Shown here: positions 33,098 to 43,374 of the stretch, piece after piece
How the letters are laid out: each line of letters begins with the position of its first letter
Position numbering within the stretch: position 1 is the stretch's first letter
Source: Primula veris
Lineage: Eukaryota > Streptophyta > Magnoliopsida > Ericales > Primulaceae
Reading direction: 5' to 3'
Length of the DNA stretch: 64,000 nucleotides
NCBI GenBank assembly: GCA_963682055.1
Contig: OY821746.1
Coordinates: 27,470,481-27,534,480 of the forward strand
Made by a program: the position numbers and the translations under genes
The notes under the pieces: model-generated
Told to the model about the DNA's origin: nothing
Database searches by the model: none
What the model saw: the letters and a program-made list of their open reading frames with translations, nothing else

Positions 33098-35101
33098 TCA
33101 TGACATATGAACGACGTTGATCGTTTTGCCTTGCCGGTTGTCGGATCCCTCGATGGCCAGTTGTTTGCCTCTATTCCTAGCTCCTTTTATGAACTTGGCT
33201 AGGTATCCTGCATCGCCCCACTGGTTCATTCTCCATCGCAGGTTACGGCAATGCTCAGTGAGATGGCCGTGATCCCCGTGATATGCGCAGAAGAGCTTGG
33301 AATCTCTCTGATTGGGGGGAGAGGTGATCGGTTGTGGTCGGGAATACCAACTTTCCCTGCATATATCCTTGAGGATATCTTCAGTAGATAGGTTGAAAGT
33401 GTATCGCAGCTCGACCGGTCCGAAAGTGTTTCGGTGTTCCCTCTCTTGGGGCCGACCTTGTTGAAACGGCTTGGGTGGCATCGGGTAGGTGAGCTGGAGC
33501 GGTTTATGTTCATTGATCGGTGTTGGGTATGCGATCTGGAGCGGTTTGGGCTCTAGTGCTCGTGGTCGCTCTACCCTACTATGGACCTCGGGATCTTTGC
33601 CCTTTCTGGTCGGTTGAAATGCTTCTCCCTGGTTATTCCTAACTCTTTTGCGACCCACCTGTGCCTCGCGGACCGACTCTCTTCTTGGTAGAGTTCGGTT
33701 GAGGAAACGCAGTTCGTTGTTTTTATCGGTGAGGTGGGTACAATAGGCTAGTAGGGAATCAGTGGTCGGAAAGTTTTTGCCTATGAACTTCCTTCTCGCC
33801 CAATAGCCATTAGGGATAGAGTTGATAAAGTTCTGGATGTCTATATTATTGGCATATCGTGGAATCTGGTTTGCTACGTCGATAAAACGTATGCAGTAAT
33901 CGTTGAGCCTTTCATTTGGCATCATCGTCATTTTCAGAAGGGTTTCGATGCTAACCTTCTTTTTCCGATGAGCAGCGTATCGGGTGGAGTACGCTCTTAG
34001 CAGTTCTGCCCAGTCTCTAATGGAGCCCCGTGGTAAGTTGTGATACCATGACGAAGCCTCTTGACCCAAGCTGTTTTTGAAAAATTTGCACATCAGTGCA
34101 TGGTCGTCACTCCACAGTTCGATCTTCGTCTTGTAGTGCCTCAGATGGTCGATAGGGCAACTCTTTCCATCATAGAGCCTGAATTCGGGGATGACGAACC
34201 CCATAGGATTGCGGTACCGCGTGATCTGTTCGGTACATGGGGTTTCTTGGCATACGTTCCAAGCCTATTGGAACGCGTCATCCGTGACTTGGTAGGGGGG
34301 AGAGTATCCTCCCTGATGTGGTGGTGGGCCATATCCTTCCCCGATCCTGTATTCGGAATATCTACCGTCCTTCGTGTTTGTGTGGACACGTTCCATATGA
34401 GTGTTCGGATGGACGATCGTTATTGGAACATTGCCCCCTTGGTGGGGCATTCTCGTATCGGGTCGCCGACCCGCTGCCTCCAGGGCGGCCCTGTAGGCAG
34501 AATCTTCCACTTCATGGCATGAGTCTTTGTCGGGTTGGATAACTGGCAATACGATGCCGGCCGCTGTCATGGCCGTCATGCATGCCGCCAGCTGAGCTTG
34601 TAGCTGGGCGTAGTTCCTTTCATCGGCTAGCGGAACAACGTGTTGCACTTCCACCGTGGGTGGTGTAATCATCCTCGGAGGATTAGTTGGTAGTCGGGGC
34701 AACTGTCCGAGTACATGATCCTCGGGCATGCCAAACTGATGTGCTTCGTTCGTTTGTAAACAAGCACCGGAGTTGACCGAGGCTGTAGGCAAAGGGACTC
34801 TTGAGCTCGGCCCTGCCTGGGACCCGGGTAAGCGTCTTCGTACACGCCTTAATACGGGCATGTCTTGTTCTTCATCCGAGGACGAAGGGTGTTCGTCGAC
34901 AATCCCTTCAATGAAATGTTGGGGTGGTTCGATCGGTTGTTCTTGGTTGACGTAGGAGGTTGTTGGTTGGTTTCCGGATTGGATAGCTTCATATCTGTCG
35001 CGGATGGCGAGTAGATCGTCGAGGTCTTGTTGGCTAATTTGCGCGTTTTAGTTATTGGTTTCTACTATCTCGGGATGGGTTTCCTCTACATTGGTCACCA
35101 T
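33098..35101 (-). pseudogene. Gypsy gag (two premature stops)
   Basis: The likely start is the ATG at 35101-35099 (MVTNVEETHPE), 60 bases inside the primer-binding site. The frame then has TAA at 35050-35048 and TAG at 34267-34265, and ends at TGA 33100-33098, yet all parts stay in one phase. The capsid-like retrotrans_gag core includes SWYHNLPRGSIRDWAELLRA and MMPNERLNDYCIRFIDVA. Near the end, CAYHGDHGHLTEHC is the modified zinc-knuckle of plant Gypsy gag. It would form the virus-like particle that packages the element RNA. Confidence 0.9.
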
Positions 35102-35160
35102 TGTCGCTCGTCTGGCAGAGTATTGGTATTCGAATTCTAAACTAGTTGGGAACTAGATGA

Positions 35161-35178
35161 TTCCCGGAGACGGCGCCA
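35161..35178 (-). other. Gypsy primer-binding site
   Basis: The minus strand reads TGGCGCCGTCTCCGGGAA two bases after the LTR end. A TGGCGCC start recurs in plant Gypsy primer-binding sites; the exact tRNA is not asserted. Confidence 0.82.
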
Positions 35179-35180
35179 TT

Positions 35181-35752
35181 TGATAAAGCCATAACTTTGG
35201 TCGGTCGCGTTAGGATTTTCAACAATAATATAATAGTAAATCAACTGTAAATAATGGACACTTCCTGATCTTTATTATTGCTCGGATTATTATCCTTATT
35301 CGGAATATTACACTTGCTCGGATTAGTATCTCTGTTTTACAATTGTGCTCGATTTGACTATTCGATCTCTCTTCTTGGTCTTTCTCCCCTTTTATTCGGT
35401 GCTCGGATTTATCTCTGCTCGGTTTATTTCTTGACGTGATATGCTTTGACTAGTTTCTCTCTTTTCTCAACTTCTCTCTATATTTTTTGGATAGATTTTC
35501 TGGTCCATTTCTAGGAGGGGTAGTTGGCTATTTATAGGCAACTATGCTTTCTAAGATGTTGACAAATGTCTCCATCTCAGGGGGTTTTTCAGACATGGGT
35601 CCCCAGTTGAGTGGGCTTGGTCTTTTGATAGTAATACCTTGTTTTCCTATAAAAAGCATGAGATGACTCATTTAAGCGTTGGATACCCATTTATAAAGTG
35701 GGTTGATTATTACCCGAATAGAATATTCGGGTCTAATTTTTATGTTCTATCA
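35181..35752 (-). repeat. Gypsy 5' LTR (572 bp)
   Basis: Plus strand TGATAAAGCC...GTTCTATCA; the ends TGATA/TATCA are inverted. GCTCGGATT recurs several times inside. CTATTTATAGGCAAC (~35530) and CCTATAAAAAGCATG (~35648) are TATA-like. The right flank runs straight into another Copia gag remnant. Confidence 0.8.
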
Positions 35753-35759
35753 CTTTACT

Positions 35760-36345
35760 TTGTTGAGCAGCATGCACGATAATCTCATTGGGGAGTTTGA
35801 GAAGGAAATGTCGGACCAGCTGAAGTTTAAGTATGTTGGCACAAGAACCACAAGACTTCGTGTCTTAACTCTGAAGTTTAACCAGTATGTCATGGAACCA
35901 GAGCATAATATTATACAGCATCTCCGAGTCATGTCTACTATGATCCGAGATATGAAAACAGCTGGGAATGAGCTCACTTATGAGCATAGGTTCTCGCGGT
36001 TCTTCAATCCCTCACTGACCCTCACGAAGGGATAAAGAATTTTGACGATGTGTCTCGACATCTTGGTCTTGAAGCAGAGCACACTAGTATCAAACGTAGT
36101 GCTTCACTTGTTGCTCGAGATGGCCAACAGAGGGATTACTATCCCAAACGCAAGGGTCATCAAAGGGCAGCAAGACATGCTAAAGCTCCGAACCTGGAGC
36201 CACGAGGTGGGAAAATTGCTAAGCGCCCTAGAGGCAAATGTGCTGGAAAGAAAGACAAGTCAAAGCTGACGTATTTTAACTGTCGCAAGAAGGGTCACTT
36301 CGCTCAAGAATGTCCTGAGCCAAAGAAGGTAAACCCTATTGCAAG
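35760..36345 (+). pseudogene. Copia gag fragment with degenerate zinc knuckle
   Basis: The frame from about 35703 contains LKFKYVGTRTTRLRVLTLKF, VMEPEHNIIQHLRVMSTMIR and ELTYEH, the UBN2 part of Copia gag. A frameshift near 36030 moves coding to another frame with NFDDVSRHLGLEAEHT, a basic linker, and FNCRKKGHFAQECPE, a CCHC knuckle whose first Cys position is altered. No pol or LTR follows; homology ends near 36380, where duplication A begins. It belongs to a different Copia family from the 18.5-23.8 kb element. Confidence 0.8.
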
Positions 36346-36894
36346 TTCTCTAAATGTTTATGTTTGTTCAGATATCTTTTTGACCAAGTCCAATCCCATT
36401 TAACCCTTTTGGAACTTTCACCTGTATTATAAGAAAATTCATAGGAACAGATAAATGTAAAATTCCAAACCCCACAAGTTTATGCACTTTCATAATGTAA
36501 AAGAAAACTAAAAATCAGATCACTTTCTCTTTTTTGCGTGCAAGTCATCGATGAAAGCAAAAAAAAAAAAAATGAAGCAAGGTTGTTGAAAATCAGTCAC
36601 CCTGGTTTATATTATTCAAGTACTGACTATATCAATATTGTCACGTAGAAGTAACCATGTGCAAACCAAAATAAAAATCATAAAAAACAAATTACGTCAA
36701 TGGCCTAAAAAGATAGTTAAGCTTTATTCCGACTTGTAAAATGCTAAGGAAGCTTAATATCACTTTATCTTTTCCCATTCAAATTGATACAAAATAGAAT
36801 TATAGCTTTATAGGCAACAATAAGGCGATGGCCGCCCCCTCGGCATATTTAGTTTCTATAACACCCCTAATCAAATGAACTTTCAGATTTATTC

Positions 36895-37185
36895 TGTGAC
36901 GACCCAGATTTCCACGAAGAAATTTATGTGGTGCGGTGTTGTGCGTCAGTCCCACATCGCCCAGATATGAGAGTACTCGTGTGGTATATGAGATTAAAAA
37001 TCTATTTCCTATTAACAAAACCTTTTAAAGCCGTGCGGCACAATAGCGAGGACGAAACTCCATAGTTAAGCGTGGTTAACTTGGAGTAGTAACATGATGG
37101 GTGACTCTCCTGGAAAGTTGTGCCAAAGCGGACAATATTGTTGATATGGGCGTAGCGGTTCGGTCTGTGAGGCCGGGTCATTACA
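36895..37185 (+). repeat. Cassandra 5' LTR with 5S-like domain
   Basis: Starts TGTGACGACCCAG, ends TCATTACA. The 5S-like part (about 37031-37124) has ACTCCATAGTTAAGCGTGG and GATGGGTGACTCTCCTGG, matching the A-box and C-box region of plant 5S rRNA genes with several changes. Confidence 0.93.
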
Positions 37186-37277
37186 GATGGTATCAGAGCC
37201 TCTATATGGTCGCAAATGTGGAGACTAGCACGTGTGTATGGACCCTTGAAGGACGTCGTGCCTAAAGGGAGGGTGAT

Positions 37278-37568
37278 TGTGACGACCCAGATTTCCATGA
37301 AGGAATTTCTGTGGTGCGGTGTTGTGCGTCAGTCCTACATCGCCCAGATATGAGAGTACTCGTGTGATATATGAGCTTAAAAATCCATTTTCTATCAATA
37401 AGGCCATTTAAAGACGTGCGACACAATAGCGAGGACGACACTCCACAGTTAAGCGTGCTTAGCTTGGAGTAGTACCAGGATGGGTGACTCCCCTGGAAAG
37501 TTGTGCCAAAGCGGACAATATTATTGATACGGGCATGGCGGTTCGGTCCGTTCGACCGAGTCGTTACA
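37278..37568 (+). repeat. Cassandra 3' LTR with 5S-like domain
   Basis: Same length as the 5' LTR but differs at roughly 33 positions by hand count. Its 5S-like part (about 37414-37507; ACTCCACAGTTAAGCGTGCT, AGTAGTACCAGGATGGGTGA) is closer to the plant 5S consensus, with A box, intermediate element and C box recognisable for RNA polymerase III. Confidence 0.93.
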
Positions 37569-37744
37569 TATTCCTTAATGTGTAAGAGAAGAAAATAATT
37601 TGCTACGAAGACTTCCAATAGAAGGGCAATCTAGAAGTCATTTGATTAACTATACGGGTATTTGGACCACTTGATTTGAACCATTATGTGGGTGGGTTTT
37701 CTTTTTCCGTTTTAGTCATACTAAACTACAATGCTTCGGTTGCT

Positions 37745-38540
37745 AATATTTTTCTGGGGGGATTTTTAAGAGCATGCTAAACATCATTGCGTAAGATGAA
37801 ATAAACTAGTCTCCCCTACTAGTGAGGGAGGTATTGGTGTTAGAAATTTGCAAGAGGTGCTTACTACTATACACATAAAAAATGAGTTGAAGATTGCTGA
37901 AAGAGGATTTCTCCTGGACTATTTTTATGTTTCAAAAATATTTGAAGCATAATGATAAGTGGGGAAGCCTAAAAACCAAGCTACTCACTCGCAAGTGGAA
38001 GATGTGCTCCTAAATTCAATGCTTTTGTGAATAACATCTTGTGAAACATTAAATGTTTTATGTTTTTGGTTTGAAATTTGATTAGGGGATGTACCTCTTA
38101 AATCATCTTTTGAAGCCTAAAAGTCCAGCTAGGTCTTTTCATATCCTTTCTCTCATGAGTTTAATTGTTAATTCTATTGCTTGTAAAATAAAGAGGTCAA
38201 GCCTTGTTTTTTGGTAATGCCCTCCTTCTAATAGACTTAAGTTTAATACTGATCGTTATGCTCTAAGTTGTGATCTTAGTGGCTGTGGTGGTGTGCTTAG
38301 GGGTTATAAGGGTCACCTTATTTTTGCTTAGGCATGTCATATTTTCCATTCAGACTGATACTATTGCAGAGCTTACTGCTCTTAAGAATGAACTATTTAT
38401 TTGCTATAGTTTGAATATTTATAACATTTTTATTGAGTCGGATTCTGGATTAATTGTGAATTGGTGGAATAACAAAGTTAGCCCATGTATTAAATTTCAT
38501 AATTTGTGGGAAGATATTTGTACTGTAATGAACTTGTAGT
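37745..38540 (+). pseudogene. LINE remnant in copy A (deleted)
   Basis: Contains the end of a LINE reverse transcriptase region (EGGIGVRNLQEV-like text near 37828) joined by an internal deletion to an RNase H fragment (from about 38230; SLNIYNIFIESDSGLIVNWW). Multiple stops and frameshifts; the version at 60600-62042 is longer. Confidence 0.75.
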
Positions 38541-39659
38541 TGTGGAGTTTTACATGTTTTCACGGAGAAAAATCAAGTTGATGATAGACTGGCAAAAGAA
38601 GGGTCAAATGGTGATGATTTTACCATTTTCGGAGGCATAAAATTCTTAAAAATGACGTATTTTAAGCCAAGGTCTTCTTTCAAACAGAAAAAACACTATT
38701 AAGTTACTTAACTAATATTATAACTATACCAAGAAGTAGTCGATACTCTATGCAAGCAATTTGACACCCATCTAGAACTTGGTTGCCGCGGAAAACTTAC
38801 TCATACTCCGTACAAAACATATTTCCAAACATTCAAGATGGAACAAGTATCAATACCACTTGTGCCTTATTGTATTTATGTTTAGCATCAGTTAACACTT
38901 AATTCTTCAGTAATGTTGAAAAAGAAAGAAAGAAAAAGGTTGTGTCAAATAATCATTTTTAACATGTTTTACTGAAAATACATGGTAGAAAATCCAAACA
39001 AATTACAATTATAAGGTTGTTGTGGCCACCTACGGTCTCTACCTAGTTCCCTTGATTTTAGAGGAGGTAAGATTAGATAATTTGCATAATGCAATGGCTC
39101 TCAATTATTATTATTATTTAAGTGATGTTTTTATGATTCCATCATGACTATAATCATGAAGAAAAGGCTCTAAAAAAGAAACAAAATAGAAATAAGATCT
39201 AGAGTTGCACAAACAAGAACAAATGAGCTCGAGGTATAATATACAAAATAAAGTAAAAAGGTTTTTCTTTTTGGTCAAAAGTGAAAGAACATTCAATTTA
39301 TCATACTATTAGGTTATTTGTACACAATATTCAAGTTATCTATACTATTAGGTTATTTGTAGAGACCTCGAAACAAATATTTTTAAAATACTTTTGATAT
39401 TTACATTAATTACAAAGTGAAAATAGAAGTAACACATGACAAAGACAAAATAAAAATGAAATTTAAACTGCTATAGATAACTGCTACCCTCAGATGCTCT
39501 ATCTCCCGACACGTATTCTATAATTCTATATTACTCTTCCCTCTTCCTCTCTCTATCCTTTGGATCTTAATTCAGAAAAAAAAACAAAATAGTTGTTCTC
39601 CATGGGAATCTCAATCGAAAAGGTATTTCGTTTTCCGTATAACCATTTCACGCGTTACA

Positions 39660-41330
39660 CCACGGGCAGCGTGGCACTGATCGCTAGTAACAATTAATTG
39701 GTCAATAGATGGGATGAAATCCAATCCGGAAAATTAATAATATTTACAAGATAGCATGAAAATCACGGAGGTTGAATTCATATTAATTTCGACATCATTT
39801 AGTTTAGTCACAATTGCTATCTTGCATAAGGTATCAGATGGTAAAAGAAAGTAAAAAACGCTTTCTTTTTGTTCAAAAGTGAAAAAGAATATTTAAGTTG
39901 TGATAATTGATTGGTATGTAAACGGAATTATATATAATCTGAAAATTAATAATATTTACATAATTTAATATAGATAGCATGAGAAGCAAGGATGTTACAT
40001 TCACATTAATTTCTTTAATTAATTGACCACTTGACTCGATGAGAATTGCTCAAATTTATTTCTTCATCATTAGGCTCCGTTTGTTTTATTATAAAATGGG
40101 TGTAAACAAATATTTACGGATAAAATAGATTTTTTGGGTGATTGTTTTACCGTAAAATATATTTTTTTAGAAAACTTTTCCCATATATTCAGTAAAATTG
40201 GGAGAAACGATTATCCCGTAAATAAATTTTTAAACGGTTTACGGAGCCTCTCTATATTCTTTCTAATACTATTATTATAACTATTATTAATTATAGGTCT
40301 ACTATTTTAAAATTATTTAATAATTAGTCCAATTCTATCTAATTAAACCAATAAAAAAAAGGGAAATTTCTAAAAAAATCCAAAAAATGAAATAAAAATA
40401 AAATCTAAAAAACCCAAGAAAATTTGAAAAAGCTAAAATCTAATCAACCAATAAATAAGGAAAAAATCTAAAAAAAATAACAAAAAATGAAGAAAAAAAA
40501 CCGAAAAATCTAAAAAAACCCAAAAAAATTTGAAAAATCTAAAAAAAGTCAATAATATCTTCTATACTTCTAATTTTATGAGTTTATAGGGTTAAAATTT
40601 ATAACTTATTACAAGTGATGTATATGTAATAAAATATGTGTTTAGATAAAATTTTCTATACATGTTGAAATTTTTACCAATTATTTGTTAAAAAAACAAT
40701 TTGTAGAAAAAAAACTTGATTTTATTTAAAATTTTAAGTGAAAAACTTTTTAAGCACTAACCGTCCGTAAATGAAAGGCAGACAAAAGTTTTCAGTGTAA
40801 AACTTTCTCATTGAAATATTTTTCTCATGTAAAATTTTTACTATAAAACAAACGGAGTGATAATTGCTATCTTGCCCGTGGTATTTAGACGATAAGAGAA
40901 AGTAAAAAAAAAAAGGTTTCTTTTTGATAAAAGTGAGAAAAAATATTTAAGTTATGATAATTGATTGGTAAGTAAATGAGATGGGATGTAATCCGAACAT
41001 TAATAATATTTCCATATAAGATAGCATGAAAAGCAAGGAGGTTCAATTCACATTAATTTATTTAATAAATAGACCATTTGACTCGGTGGCAATTCCTATC
41101 TTGCCTAAGGTTTATAATGACAAGAGAAAATAAAAAGTGTTCTCTTTTTGGTCAAAAGAAAGAAAAAACATTTGAGTTATGGTAATTAATAGGTACGTAA
41201 ATGGATTGAATCCAAATTGAAAATTAATAATATCTATATACAATGTACAAAAGAAAAGGGGTTGAATTTACATTAATTTCTTTAACAAATTGACTATTTA
41301 ATTTAGTGACCATTATTACCTTTACTTTTT
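39660..41330. repeat. ~230-250 bp tandem repeat, about four diverged units, split by a TIR element
   Basis: Each unit carries, in order, AATTGCTATCTTGC, GATAAGAGAAAGTAAAAA, a CTTTTTG(G)T(C)AAAAG stretch, GTTATGATAATTGATTGGTA, GAAAATTAATAATATTTACA, AGATAGCATGAAAAGCAAGG and GTTGAATTCACATTAATTTC. Units lie at about 39700-39800, 39810-40050, 40862-41095 and 41096-41330. Confidence 0.7.
40051..40861. mobile_element. Non-autonomous TIR element inside the tandem array
   Basis: It interrupts a repeat unit between two copies of AATTGCT (40044-40050, 40862-40868). Near its ends CTCCGTTTGTTTTAT and its inverse TATAAAACAAACGGAG face each other. The interior is A-rich (40340-40550) and matches the remnants at 13.0-13.5 and 1.2-1.5 kb. 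No coding capacity. The left end includes ~25 bases outside the inverted repeat, so the exact boundary is uncertain. Confidence 0.55.
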
Positions 41331-41339
41331 ACGATTTTG

Positions 41340-42477
41340 AGCAGCTACTATAAAATTCATGTCTAACCCTTAACAACTATACCTTTCTCCAACCCCCCCT
41401 TCTCACTCTAGAAAGAAGTGCGTATTACCTAGGGGTTGTTGTCAAGATATAAATAACAAGCTGAGTTCAACAATGAAAAATGGTGTTAGTAATTAATGTT
41501 TGTAAGTTTTATCCCTCTTTCTTTATTTTCTTTGGTACTTATTTGTATTCGATTTTTTCTACAAGATTTTTTGTATATCTTTGCATTTTCGAATTTTCAA
41601 TAATATCCACCATGTTCACGCTGTTCGAAAACCATTTTTATTTATTTATTTGCAATATGCCGTAGAGGCTATATGCTTTTACATCCTGAAAACCTTATAT
41701 TGCCATTTGGGTACACATGTTAGCCATGGATTTACTGAAAATCAAAACTTTATGTTGAATAACTTATTGAGGAAATTCTTATTATTATTGAAATTCTTAA
41801 GAAGGTATTTAGTACGAAACAGTTAGTATAAAAAGAAGAATGAGCTAGAGTTTTATTCTTTTCGAAATGGTAAATTTTCTCTCTATTATTTATAGGCAAC
41901 TTTAAATTGTTATTGATGATTATACCGAGAATGGCCAAGGAGAACCTCGCTAGCCGAATAGATCGTTGTTCATATCATTTCAAACAGTCCAGGTACGCGG
42001 GAAATTTTGAATCGTCGTTGATTTTCTTATTTTCAGTATAAAATTTTGTATTTTTATTATAGAAAATTAATGTTTATTGTACATTCAACTATCATATTTT
42101 TACGATTTAGTACAGAGTACTACTATATTAAGCTAATGATTTTTTTTATTAACAGACAATTTAAAATTTATTACATACATAATTTAATTAGTACAAGATC
42201 TTAATATATTTTGTATGTTTAACAAAACTTGTAATTCTTTCTTAATGATATATTTACCTCTTCATTAGTTTTTTTCTAAAAATATAATGTTTCAGCTAAT
42301 CATAATGGACATGATTAATTTAAAGTAGACTAGTTAATATTCCATTAAGAAAAAAAATTCATTCATAACTAGTACACTTGTAAACATTTTATAATGTTAT
42401 CTCATTTCATTTAATTTAATTTAAATAATTCAAAATTCTCTCATAGAATTGTTTGTTTGGATTAAAAAATTTAATTA
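41340..42477. other. AT-rich spacer, no gene seen
   Basis: Small frames at 41480-41826 (FIFFGTYLYSIFSTRFF) are low-complexity and lack recognisable domains. Nothing else stands out. Confidence 0.5.
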
Positions 42478-42485
42478 CCCATAAA

Positions 42486-42649
42486 TAGGGACGGATGTAT
42501 AAAGTGACAAAGGGGTGCACTCGCACCTCCACAAGTTTCATTTTTTTATATAGGAAATTTAAAAATAATTTAAATACGATGAGTCTCATAACCCCGTAAA
42601 AAAAATTGATTTGTACAACCTCAAAATTTTAATCTTGCCTCCGCCCCTG
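42486..42649. mobile_element. Short hAT-type MITE (164 bp)
   Basis: Ends TAGGGACGGAT and CTCCGCCCCTG are diverged inverted repeats of the same type as the 8.2-kb element. An 8-bp duplication with one mismatch flanks it: CCCATAAA (42478-42485) and CCTATAAA (42650-42657). Confidence 0.7.
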
Positions 42650-42878
42650 CCTATAAACGAAATTACTACCTTAAATTATGAAATTTGGTAGTATAATTTC
42701 TTTTTGGTCTTATCGGTTTATTGTTTTTTTTTATTACTAAATCACGTCAAAATAACTTTTTTGTTTAGTATATTCTTCATATATTTTTTATTACTAAAGA
42801 ATTTTAATCTCAAAGTTTGCATTTTGTTATTGATAATTATATAATCAACTAAGGGGTATTAAAGTTACAACATTTAGG

Positions 42879-43356
42879 TTGCTGAACAAATATGGTCACT
42901 TTCAATTAAGGGTAAAGCAGGCGGTTGATCTGGTGAGACCTTGTTTTATTACTAAATCTACACCATATGTGTGTGGTGTATTACAAGAGCTAGAGCAGCT
43001 AGCAAATATGGACATGACAGCACCGGCACCGCCCCCACCTCAAGCTCCACCACAAGCTCCACCGCAACAACCACCGTTTGCTCAGAGCTGTTAAAAATCC
43101 AGAAGAGAGAGAGAGGTTCCATGAGGAGCTACGGAGGGATCAGCTGAAGAGGTAGTAGTGAATAGTTTAGTGTCTACTTATGACGGATGGACGAGAATGT
43201 AATTTGTCGTTTGTGTAAAAATTTGTGATTTGTATTTTATTCGCTCCATTTCGATAAATACAATGTTGTTACCTCTATAGCCTAGTTTGCCTTTTTAAGC
43301 TAATCCTGACCGTTGTAATGTCTTTTAATTTGGAAAAATTAAGTTGTCATTAAAAA
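42879..43356 (+). pseudogene. 5'-truncated processed pseudogene of an unidentified mRNA
   Basis: AAAGTTACAACATTTAGG (42861-42878) and AAAGTTATAACATTTAGG (43357-43374) form an 18-bp target-site duplication with one mismatch, and the insert ends in an A run. An open frame begins exactly at the left junction: LLNKYGHFQLRVKQAVDLVR, then CGVLQELEQLANMD, then a proline-rich PPQAPPQAPPQQPP. A one-base shift later gives KNPEERERFHEELRRDQLKR followed by TAG (~43156), a plausible natural C-terminus, and ~200 bases like a 3' UTR. This looks like the last exon of a gene copied from mRNA. I do not recognise the parent protein. Confidence 0.65.
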
Positions 43357-43374
43357 AAAGTTATAACATTTAGG

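Larger units (their letters stand above)
24871..35752 (-). mobile_element. Tat-lineage Gypsy LTR retrotransposon with antisense accessory gene
   Basis: From right to left on the minus strand: 5' LTR (35181-35752), primer-binding site (35161-35178), gag, protease, RT, native RNase H, a second (archaeal-type) RNase H, integrase, a tandem-repeat 3' region (27968-29067), and a spliced gene on the opposite strand (24871-27502). Dual RNase H and an antisense gene near the 3' end are known features of plant Tat-lineage elements (Ogre/Retand/Grande relatives). The left boundary is not resolved: no second copy of the 35181-35752 LTR appears, so the element is 3'-truncated or rearranged. Confidence 0.88.
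36895..37568 (+). mobile_element. Cassandra TRIM retrotransposon
   Basis: Two 291-bp LTRs (36895-37185, 37278-37568) enclose only 92 bases with a primer-binding site (TGGTATCAGAGCC, 37188-37200, initiator-tRNA-Met type) and a polypurine tract (AAAGGGAGGGTGAT, to 37277). The 5-bp duplication TATTC flanks it (36890-36894, 37569-37573). Each LTR contains 5S rRNA-like sequence. This combination defines Cassandra, a non-autonomous element that moves with proteins from other retrotransposons. Confidence 0.95.
36383..39333. repeat. Local duplication, copy A
   Basis: Direct copy of 59917-64000. Over the ~510 bases before the Cassandra insertion I count about ten substitutions. Relative to A', this copy gained Cassandra (36895-37568) and lost ~640 bases of LINE sequence (junction near 38097) and ~1.17 kb (junction near 38920, with a TGA microhomology). 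Confidence 0.9.

Noticed and set aside
37031..37507. Two genuine 5S rRNA genes
   Set aside because: They lie inside paired 291-bp LTRs with a primer-binding site and TSD, and lack the full 5S sequence; they are Cassandra domains.
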